From: an uncultured Bacteroidota bacterium
Lineage (GTDB): Bacteria > Bacteroidota > Bacteroidia > Flavobacteriales > Flavobacteriaceae
Assembly: GCA_903837025.1 (NCBI GenBank)
Contig: CAILTC010000469.1
Location: forward strand, 1 to 11,762
DNA length: 11,762 nucleotides
Direction of reading: 5' to 3'
Shown here: positions 6,573 to 11,762 of the stretch, piece after piece
Position numbering within the stretch: the stretch's first letter is position 1
Layout: each line of letters starts with the position of its first letter
The notes under the pieces: model-generated
What the model was told of the DNA's origin: nothing
The model's input: only the letters and a program-made list of their open reading frames with translations
Database searches by the model: none
Made by a program: the position numbers and the translations under genes

Positions 6573-8769
6573 AATTCAATCCCAAAACGATATTTCGTCC
6601 TATGTTCGGAATTCCATCTGTTTTCAGGCGTGATAAATGGGCGATATAGGTTTTATTCAATATATTATTGCCGTTTAAATTGAAGTCAAAAGCAGTTTTT
6701 CCTATTTTTACTTTTCCGCCTAAGCCAAGATTCAACAAGGAATAACCATTTGATTTTGTTTCGAAACCACTCACATTATTTTGATTGAAAGTCGATGAAA
6801 CATTCAATGTTGCGAAACCCTCATCCAACCAATTTTTAATTTTGAATTCGGTTCTAATGGTGTTATTCAAATTGTTTGCGGGAATTAAAGGCAAATAATC
6901 TCCGTTTTGTTTCACGCCGGTTACGGTTTCGAAACTAGTTTCAAAATGCAACCAATCTAACGGATGCGGGTGAAAATGAAGCCCAATTTCGCCTCCGTAT
7001 AATTTGGCATTACTTTGAATATAATCATAAACATCAAAACCATTATTTTTAGTTCCAGCTGGCGAAGTGTATATATAATTGTTGATGTGATTGTAAAAAC
7101 CATTGGCAAAAAACTCGAAATGACTGTTTTTATATTCTAAATTCAAGTCGGTTTGTACGTTTTGTTCGGTTTTCAAATCTGTGTTTCCCACTTCGTAGCG
7201 ATTTGTTCCTTCATGCACGCCATTCGAAGATAGTTCGGCCAAATTGGGAGCTCTAAATCCTGAAGCAACATTGAGTCGCAAGGACAAATCATCGGCTAAA
7301 TTTGTTTTGTATCCCAAGGAAGCATTATAACTTTGGTAGCTTTTGTTTATAGCTTGAAAATAACCTTCTTGACCTATAATTCCGTGAGCAGTTGTTGTAA
7401 TAGCTCTATTGTCAAAGCGAATTCCCGCTTGAAATACATTCGATTTTAATTCGATATTGCCTGTTCCAAAAACTCCGAAATCATTTGTTGAAGCATCTGG
7501 GATTAAATAATTTATACCAGAATTGGCATTGGTTTGACTCATTCCTTGAATACCAATAATAGACTCAAATTTTCCGAATTTTGGTAAATGATATTTTGCA
7601 TCGTAATTGATGGTGTTTAGTTTCATGTGTAAACTGGCAGTATTGCTATTTTCGAATTCGCTTCGATCATTGGCGATATAACCTAAATCAACATCTAATT
7701 TTGAATTTTGAAAGTAGAAAATTGTATTCAAACTCAATAAATTGTTGTAAACTGCCTGTTTTGGAAATGCAGTGTTTTTGGTTGTCGTTTGTTCAGCAAT
7801 ACCAGCATCTGGCATTCCTAAGTCTAATTTATTAAAATTATATCGAAAGGTACTTGAAAATTTGGCATTACTATAACCAATTCCAGTTTTGAAATCATTT
7901 TCGTTATACCGCGTATTAGTCACACGATCTCCATCAGGAATTGTATAATCCGAATGGGTATTATAACTGCCACGAACCAAGAATTTCCAGTTTTCTGTTG
8001 AAGTTTTTAATCCCAACGAAGAATTACTTCCCAAGGTATTCGAGAATAATTTTTGGCTAAAATTAGCATTGAAAGTATTCGCTTCGGCAAATTTTTCGGG
8101 ATTAAAATACAAAACGCCACCCAAAGCATCCGAACCATAGAGCAAAGAAGCAGGCCCTTTTATGACTTCGACACTTTCGATACCGGAATCATTCAATCCT
8201 AATCCGTGTTCGTCGCCAAATTGTTGGTTTTCCATTCGAACTCCTTGCGAATAAACTAAAACCCGATTACCGCTCAATCCACGAATTACTGGTTTCCCAA
8301 TAGAAGTACCAGTAGAAACTTGCGAAACTCCAGGAATTGTTGCCAATCCTTCGATTAATGTTGAAGTTCCCTTTTGTTGTAATTCTTTGATGGTTTCATG
8401 TTCAACTTTCATTACATTTTGGGATTGTATTTTGTTGAAAGCAGTAGAAACAATCACTTCATCCATTTGAAACGAAGTTTCTTTTAAGACAATATTCAAG
8501 AAAGATTCTTTGGTTTTAAGAACTATATTTTTGTTTTGGGTTTCAAATCCTACGTAAACAAATGTCAGTTTTAGGTTTCCGTTCGGAAGATTGCTAAAGT
8601 TATATTTTCCGTTCGCATCTGAAGTAGTTCCTTTGTGCAATTCGGGTGCATAAACTGAAACGCCTATAATCGCCTGGTTTTTTGCATCTGTAATTGTTCC
8701 TGAAACGGTGTTTTGAGCATGAAGTATTGTTGATAATCCTAAAAATAGGATGATAATTATTCTTTTCAT
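6562..8769 (-). CDS. TonB-dependent outer-membrane receptor, probably for a metal (ZnuD-like)
   Basis: A 735-residue receptor that would move a substrate across the outer membrane with TonB-ExbBD energy. Layout: signal peptide 1-19 (ends LHAQ), carboxypeptidase-regulatory-like domain about 20-97 (VSGTITDAKNQAIIGVSV, GKYNFSNLPNG), TonB-box-like DEVIVSTA (103-110), plug domain about 118-225 (TIPGVSQVST, RGLSGNRVLV, SGIESVEVIKGPASLLYGSD), then the beta-barrel to a C-terminal aromatic-poor LGLNFNI. It resembles zinc receptor ZnuD-type proteins in having GFRAPNLAELSSNGVHEG (504-521), GDEHG (185-189) in the plug, and the His cluster HFHPHPLDWLHFE (598-610). The gene before it encodes a His/Cys-rich exported protein, which supports metal rather than sugar or siderophore transport. 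No SusD partner is present. Zinc versus copper or another metal cannot be decided here. The spacing of 61 bases to the upstream gene suggests one operon. Confidence 0.88.
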   Translation of the reverse strand: MKRIIIILFLGLSTILHAQNTVSGTITDAKNQAIIGVSVYAPELHKGTTSDANGKYNFSNLPNGNLKLTFVYVGFETQNKNIVLKTKESFLNIVLKETSFQMDEVIVSTAFNKIQSQNVMKVEHETIKELQQKGTSTLIEGLATIPGVSQVSTGTSIGKPVIRGLSGNRVLVYSQGVRMENQQFGDEHGLGLNDSGIESVEVIKGPASLLYGSDALGGVLYFNPEKFAEANTFNANFSQKLFSNTLGSNSSLGLKTSTENWKFLVRGSYNTHSDYTIPDGDRVTNTRYNENDFKTGIGYSNAKFSSTFRYNFNKLDLGMPDAGIAEQTTTKNTAFPKQAVYNNLLSLNTIFYFQNSKLDVDLGYIANDRSEFENSNTASLHMKLNTINYDAKYHLPKFGKFESIIGIQGMSQTNANSGINYLIPDASTNDFGVFGTGNIELKSNVFQAGIRFDNRAITTTAHGIIGQEGYFQAINKSYQSYNASLGYKTNLADDLSLRLNVASGFRAPNLAELSSNGVHEGTNRYEVGNTDLKTEQNVQTDLNLEYKNSHFEFFANGFYNHINNYIYTSPAGTKNNGFDVYDYIQSNAKLYGGEIGLHFHPHPLDWLHFETSFETVTGVKQNGDYLPLIPANNLNNTIRTEFKIKNWLDEGFATLNVSSTFNQNNVSGFETKSNGYSLLNLGLGGKVKIGKTAFDFNLNGNNILNKTYIAHLSRLKTDGIPNIGRNIVLGLNFNI

Positions 8770-8830
8770 TTAAAATGATTTATTGGTAAATACCTAACAC
8801 AAATAAATTTTGAGTCTTTGGGGTTATACT

Positions 8831-9205
8831 TTAAACATTAAAAATTGGTGGTGCTCGAAGCGAAAAATAGCTTCCATTAAAATATTGGGTATTTTCTTTG
8901 AAATAAAAATTTGATATTCCAGCAGGAATAGCTGCTATTTTGAATTCGAAAGTCGGAAAATGAGTTGGGATAGATGTGCTAAAAGTGAATTCACAAATAG
9001 AACAATGTTCAAAACCGTTATGCTGATGGGTAAATTCGGTTTTGTGAAGATGGTTTTTGTGATGACAAATTTCTTGCGAAATTTCCGTTGCCAAATGTTC
9101 ATAGCTGTGAATAGATTGAAAAAGTATTGAAAACAATACTACAATCATCAAAGTAAAATTAATTAGGACTAGTTTCTTTTTCACTTTGCAAATGTAAGGA
9201 AACAT
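8831..9205 (-). CDS. small His/Cys-rich exported protein, candidate metal-binding partner of the receptor
   Basis: A 124-residue protein with one hydrophobic N-terminal segment (about 11-30, signal peptide or anchor) after a KVKKK basic stretch. The middle (33-71) is crowded with possible metal ligands: His at 33, 37, 48, 49, 52, 54, 60, 62 and 67, and Cys at 47, 68 and 71 (HCSIC). It ends in SLRAPPIFNV; the CxxC plus a RAPP-like tail reminds me of DUF2946-type proteins that accompany metal-related TonB receptors, but this is only a resemblance. It is followed by the TonB receptor gene (61 bases). The start is uncertain: ATG at 9205 is the base next to the asd terminator's T tract, leaving no leader. 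GTG at 9184 would give MKKKLVLINF, a better signal-peptide start; ATG at 9148 is a third choice. Function is inferred: periplasmic metal capture or buffering. Confidence 0.72.
   Translation of the reverse strand: MFPYICKVKKKLVLINFTLMIVVLFSILFQSIHSYEHLATEISQEICHHKNHLHKTEFTHQHNGFEHCSICEFTFSTSIPTHFPTFEFKIAAIPAGISNFYFKENTQYFNGSYFSLRAPPIFNV
9189..9196 (-). promoter_or_regulatory. Possible -7 promoter element inside the 5' end of the His-rich gene
   Basis: On the - strand this reads TACATTTG, a perfect match to the Bacteroidota element TAnnTTTG. No TTTG lies at the normal distance upstream, where the T tract and hairpin of the asd terminator sit. If used, transcription would begin near 9183, consistent with a start codon at GTG 9184 (leaderless) or ATG 9148. 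Confidence 0.25.
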
Positions 9206-9260
9206 AAAAAAAAACCATTTGATTTAACAAAACTTAATGATTGTTAAAACAAATGGTTTT
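9206..9260 (-). terminator. Rho-independent terminator after asd
   Basis: Long hairpin: 11 bp outer stem (9211-9221 with 9250-9260) and 8 bp inner stem (9223-9230 with 9241-9248), one A/A mismatch between them and a 10-base loop. On the - strand it is followed by nine T (9214-9206). It lies 20 bases after the asd stop and should end asd transcription just before the His-rich gene. Confidence 0.88.
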
Positions 9261-9280
9261 AAGTATTTATTTATTGATGA

Positions 9281-10270
9281 TTACACCAAATTATGTGCTA
9301 CTAAATATTCAGCAATTTGAATGGTATTTGTTGCAGCTCCTTTTCTTAAATTGTCTGCAACTATCCACATATTTAATGTATTGGCTTGGCTTTCGTCACG
9401 ACGAATTCTACCTACAAAAACATCATTTTTGCCTTCAGCATATCTTGGCATTGGATACGTAAAAGTATCTAAGTTGTCTTGAACAACAACTCCATCTGTT
9501 TGACTCAAAATAGTTCTTACTTCGTTTACGTCAAAATCATTAGTAAATTCCACATTTACTGCTTCACTATGTCCACCAACAACTGGAACACGAACTGCTG
9601 TAGCTGTTACCGCGATATTGTTGTCGCCTAATATTTTTTTAGTTTCGTTAGATAATTTCATTTCTTCTTTGGTATACCCATTTTCTTCAAAACTATCGCA
9701 TTGTGGAATACAGTTTCTGTTAATTTTGTATTTGTAAACCATGTCACCTTCTATTCCTGCACATTCATTTTCGAATTGTTGTACTGCTTTCACACCAGTT
9801 CCAGTGATAGATTGGTAAGTAGAAACAACAACACGTTTGATGTCGTATTTTTTATGTAAAGGTGCCAAAGCCAAAACCATTTGTATAGTAGAACAGTTAG
9901 GGTTAGCAATGATTTTATCTTCTTTTGTCAATTCGTTCGCGTTAATTTCTGGAACGATTAATTTTTTTGTTGGATCCATTCTCCAAGCCGATGAATTATC
10001 GATAACAGTTGTTCCCGCTGCCGCAAATTTTGGTGCCCAATCTAAAGAGGTTTGTCCACCTGCTGAGAAAACAGCAATTTCAGGTTTCATATCTACAGCT
10101 GTTTGTAAACCAACTACAGTATATTTTTGACCTTTAAATTCGATTACTTTTCCAACTGATTTTTCAGACGCTACTAGAATTAATTCCGTGAACGGAAAAT
10201 TTCTTTCTTCTAATACTTTTAACATTATTTCGCCAACCATTCCAGTGGCGCCTACAACTGCAATTTTCAT
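9281..10270 (-). CDS. asd: aspartate-semialdehyde dehydrogenase
   Basis: Reduces aspartyl-4-phosphate to aspartate semialdehyde with NADPH, the branch step towards lysine/diaminopimelate, threonine and methionine, in the cytoplasm. The 329-residue length is typical. An N-terminal Rossmann domain opens with KIAVVGATGMVGE (2-14); FSAGG (68-72) and IDNSSAWRM (90-98) follow. The nucleophile is Cys126 in ANPNCSTIQM, with Gln153 in the STYQSITGTG loop, Arg227 in VRVPV and the acid/base His234 in GGHSEAV. The set fits the bacterial (non-archaeal) Asd type. It has its own candidate promoter upstream and a strong terminator downstream, and the mscL terminator isolates it from the genes before it, so it is probably a single-gene unit. 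Its product feeds diaminopimelate for the cell wall, as alr nearby feeds D-alanine. Confidence 0.97.
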   Translation of the reverse strand: MKIAVVGATGMVGEIMLKVLEERNFPFTELILVASEKSVGKVIEFKGQKYTVVGLQTAVDMKPEIAVFSAGGQTSLDWAPKFAAAGTTVIDNSSAWRMDPTKKLIVPEINANELTKEDKIIANPNCSTIQMVLALAPLHKKYDIKRVVVSTYQSITGTGVKAVQQFENECAGIEGDMVYKYKINRNCIPQCDSFEENGYTKEEMKLSNETKKILGDNNIAVTATAVRVPVVGGHSEAVNVEFTNDFDVNEVRTILSQTDGVVVQDNLDTFTYPMPRYAEGKNDVFVGRIRRDESQANTLNMWIVADNLRKGAATNTIQIAEYLVAHNLV

Positions 10271-10308
10271 ATTCTATTATTTATTTTTTAATAACTTATT
10301 TTCTAATG

Positions 10309-10339
10309 CAAAAGTAAGTAATAACTATTTTAAAACAAG
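10309..10339 (-). promoter_or_regulatory. Candidate promoter of asd
   Basis: Read on the - strand: CTTG (10339-10336), 19 bases, then TACTTTTG (10316-10309), a perfect match to TAnnTTTG with 3 of 4 bases of the -33 element. The predicted leader is about 30 bases before the ATG at 10270. Confidence 0.55.
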
Positions 10340-10354
10340 CGCGTTCACAAAAAA

Positions 10355-10378
10355 TAACAAAATGTTATAAATGTAACA
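10355..10378. promoter_or_regulatory. Possible operator-like TAACA/TGTTA repeats upstream of the asd promoter
   Basis: TAACA (10355-10359), TGTTA (10363-10367) and TAACA (10374-10378) alternate in direction, making two overlapping inverted repeats with 3- and 6-base spacers. They lie about 15-40 bases upstream of the -33 candidate of asd. AT-rich DNA makes such words common, so this is a suggestion only. Confidence 0.25.
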
Positions 10379-10384
10379 AAATAG

Positions 10385-10409
10385 AAAAACCACGCTTTTG
10401 ACGTGGTTT
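10385..10409 (-). terminator. Rho-independent terminator after mscL
   Basis: On the - strand AAACCACG (10409-10402) pairs with CGTGGTTT (10394-10387) over a 7-base loop, and the right arm runs into T5 (10389-10385). It begins 26 bases after the mscL stop. Confidence 0.75.
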
Positions 10410-10435
10410 GGTTTGAATGTATAATGTAGAGGAAA

Positions 10436-10852
10436 TTATTTTTTCAACAAATCTCTAATTTGGATGAGTAATTCTTCTTGCGTAGGTCCAGCAGGGACAA
10501 CAGGAACAACTATTTCTTTCTTTTTTGCTTTTTCAGCATATCTTAAAACGATAAAAATAAACAGTGAAATGATCACAAAATTAATGGTGGCTTGCACCAA
10601 ATTTCCATAAGTCATCACGCTAGCACCCGCTTTTTTAGCTGCGGCTAAATTTTCATACGTTTGTCCGTTCAATGAAATATATTTTTGCGTAAAATCTATT
10701 CCTCCTGTTAGTAAGCCTATAAGGGGCATGATAACATCGTCAACGGCAGAGCCAATAATTTTCCCAAAGGCAGCACCAATAACTACAGCTGTTGCTAAAC
10801 TTAATACATCGCCTCTTAATAAAGAAGCTTTAAAATCACTGAAGAATCCCAT
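10436..10852 (-). CDS. mscL: large-conductance mechanosensitive channel
   Basis: Pentameric inner-membrane channel that opens under membrane tension and releases solutes during osmotic downshock. The 138-residue length is normal. The short N-terminal helix and start of TM1 read [31 protein letters not shown] (first half at 2-17), with the family's RGDV...A.AVVIG.AF pattern; TM1 covers about 16-46, ending in DVIMPLIG. A periplasmic loop (about 47-78) is followed by TM2 (about 80-104, [17 protein letters not shown]), a basic stretch KAKKK, a Pro/Val linker, and the C-terminal helix [16 protein letters not shown] that bundles in the pentamer. It lies between alr and asd on the same strand, with a candidate promoter in the 86-base gap before it and a terminator after it. 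Confidence 0.96.
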   Translation of the reverse strand: MGFFSDFKASLLRGDVLSLATAVVIGAAFGKIIGSAVDDVIMPLIGLLTGGIDFTQKYISLNGQTYENLAAAKKAGASVMTYGNLVQATINFVIISLFIFIVLRYAEKAKKKEIVVPVVPAGPTQEELLIQIRDLLKK

Positions 10853-10887
10853 AATTAATAATTTTTTTGATTAGAATTTTTTTTGTA

Positions 10888-10919
10888 AAAAACTAAATTA
10901 GTAAAAAAATTAATACAAA
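10888..10919 (-). promoter_or_regulatory. Candidate promoter of mscL
   Basis: On the - strand: TTTG (10919-10916), 20 bases, then TAGTTTTT (10895-10888), 7 of 8 positions of TAnnTTTG. The predicted leader is about 30 bases. I see no convincing alr terminator in this gap, so read-through from alr is also possible. Confidence 0.3.
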
Positions 10920-10938
10920 TGAATAAATGAGTGTACTA

Positions 10939-11724
10939 TTATTCTCTATAAAATATACGCTTTACCCTTTGTGAAATACTAGTGAGTATTTCGTAAGGAA
11001 TTGTATTTAATTGCGAGGCTATAAATGATACGGTTGGGCTTTCGCCAAAAAGGATGACTTCATCACCTTCTTTGCAGTTTATTGCTGTGATATCTACCAT
11101 TAACATATCCATACAAACACTTCCTATGATGGTGGCTTTCGATTTATTTATAGTTACAAAACCCACGCCATTACCCCAATGTCTCGAAATACCATCTGCA
11201 TAACCAATAGGAATTGTGGCGATTTTTGTTGGTTTCTCAGCTATGAATCGTCTTCCATAACCTACACTTTCTCCAGTATCAATGTTCCTGATTTGTGAAA
11301 TGACGGATTTTAAAGTGCCTACATTCTCTAATTCTTTTTGTTCTTCAGTATCATTTGATACGCCATAAAGTCCAATACCAAGGCGAACCATGTCATATTG
11401 AGCTTGCGGAAAGTTTGTTATTCCAGATGTGTTTAGGATATGACGAATTGGTTTTATTTGCAATTCGCGCATCAGTTTTGAGGATAATTTTTCGAATAAT
11501 TCAATTTGAGAAATTGAAAATTTCCTTTGCTCAAATTCATCACTTGTTGCCATGTGCGAAAGTATACTTCGCACTTCAATATTTTTATTGTTCTTTAAAG
11601 TCGTAATTAATTCCGGCATATTTTCTTCCTCAAAACCCAAACGATGCATTCCGGTGTCGAGTTTAATATGAATTGGGAAATGTTTTAATTTTCGTTTTTC
11701 TGCAATTTTCAAAAAGGCATTTAA
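10939..11724 (-). CDS. alr: alanine racemase, C-terminal part (gene broken or cut at the right edge)
   Basis: Interconverts L- and D-alanine with PLP to supply D-Ala for peptidoglycan. About 261 codons are visible; a complete Alr is about 370 residues. The visible part holds the end of the TIM barrel (HIKLDTGMHRLGF, SHMATSDE, HILNTSGI) and the C-terminal beta domain with the catalytic Tyr in SVGYGRRF, then IPIGYADG and SVCMDMLMVDI. The PLP-binding Lys region is missing. Reading upstream on the - strand, LNAFLKIAEKR is plausible alr sequence, but at 11724 it joins a copy of alr's own codons for VRLGIGLYGVSND and meets in-frame stops (TGA at 11727-11725 in the alr frame, TAA at 11723-11721 in the repeat's frame). 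A TTG at 11712 is not a likely true start. In Bacteroidota Alr can be fused to MurF; this cannot be tested here. mscL follows after 86 bases. Confidence 0.85.
   Translation of the reverse strand, partial: LNAFLKIAEKRKLKHFPIHIKLDTGMHRLGFEEENMPELITTLKNNKNIEVRSILSHMATSDEFEQRKFSISQIELFEKLSSKLMRELQIKPIRHILNTSGITNFPQAQYDMVRLGIGLYGVSNDTEEQKELENVGTLKSVISQIRNIDTGESVGYGRRFIAEKPTKIATIPIGYADGISRHWGNGVGFVTINKSKATIIGSVCMDMLMVDITAINCKEGDEVILFGESPTVSFIASQLNTIPYEILTSISQRVKRIFYRE
11350..11388 (-). repeat. 39-bp direct repeat, internal copy in alr
   Basis: Identical to 11724-11762. On the - strand it encodes VRLGIGLYGVSND within the intact alr frame. The two copies are 374 bases apart, which is not a multiple of three. 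Confidence 0.95.
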
Positions 11725-11762
11725 TCATTTGATACGCCATAAAGTCCAATACCAAGGCGAAC
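11724..11762 (-). repeat. 39-bp direct repeat, copy at the window's right edge
   Basis: Exact copy of 11350-11388 in the same orientation, running to the last base of the window, so the true repeat may be longer. The alr reading frame breaks where it begins. It is either the edge of a tandem duplication inside alr or a chimeric sequence at a contig end. Confidence 0.95.

Noticed and set aside
9241..9462. Open frame on the + strand opposite the end of asd
   Set aside because: It is antisense to conserved asd codons and to the terminator; its composition is that of a shadow frame.
9837..10130. 97-codon open frame on the + strand opposite asd
   Set aside because: It lies wholly antisense to catalytic and NADP-binding regions of Asd and shows no recognisable protein features.
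10888..10903. ACTAA/TTAGT followed by T on the - strand as an alr terminator
   Set aside because: The arms are only one base apart, so a stable hairpin cannot form; the TAGTTTTT part fits a promoter element better.
11355..11606. 83-codon open frame on the + strand inside alr
   Set aside because: Antisense to conserved alr codons including the NTSGI and RLGIGLYG regions.
1..11762. Search for a mobile element, CRISPR array, toxin-antitoxin pair, defence system or RNA gene
   Set aside because: All coding space is taken by recognisable housekeeping or transport genes, gaps are under 180 bases, and I found no tRNA-like fold, spacer array, transposase or inverted terminal repeats.

Overview
This 11.8 kb window reads as ordinary chromosomal core sequence from a member of the Bacteroidota, most likely the family Flavobacteriaceae (Flavobacterium or a near relative). 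The reasons are the low GC content, A-rich leaders without Shine-Dalgarno sequences, promoter candidates of the Bacteroidota type (TTTG, about 19 bases, then TAnnTTTG), a TonB receptor with a carboxypeptidase-like N-terminal domain, and the protein sequences themselves. The species is not resolved. The odd length and the broken gene at the right edge suggest the window is a whole assembly contig.

Left part (1-3656, + strand): the 3' end of a DUF177/YceD gene, rpmF (ribosomal protein L32), then fabH, accB and accC. DUF177 and rpmF form one transcript that ends at a strong hairpin terminator. A second hairpin with a T8 tract and a candidate promoter follow, so fabH-accB-accC is probably its own unit for starting fatty acid synthesis: AccC carboxylates biotin on AccB, the malonyl group is made from this, and FabH condenses acetyl-CoA with malonyl-ACP. 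A 15-bp perfect inverted repeat in a very AT-rich spacer separates accB and accC.

Middle part (3657-6572): a bidirectional terminator, then a secreted S9-family serine peptidase on the - strand, diverging from mtgA (monofunctional peptidoglycan glycosyltransferase) on the + strand.

Right-centre (6562-9205, - strand): a small His/Cys-rich exported protein followed by a TonB-dependent outer-membrane receptor with ZnuD-like features. Together they look like a metal (zinc or copper) uptake or handling pair. The receptor gene overlaps the mtgA end by 11 bases, tail to tail.

Right part (9206-11762, - strand): asd (aspartate semialdehyde dehydrogenase), mscL (mechanosensitive channel) and the C-terminal part of alr (alanine racemase). 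asd and mscL have clear terminators and candidate promoters. The alr reading frame stops abruptly at 11724, where the last 39 bases of the window repeat, exactly and in the same orientation, an internal stretch of alr (11350-11388). This is either a tandem duplication that breaks alr or a chimeric contig end.

I see no mobile element, CRISPR array, RNA gene or defence system, and no convincing new multi-gene system. The items most worth a second look are the alr repeat junction, the metal receptor pair, and the odd start region of its small gene, which begins at the base next to the asd terminator.
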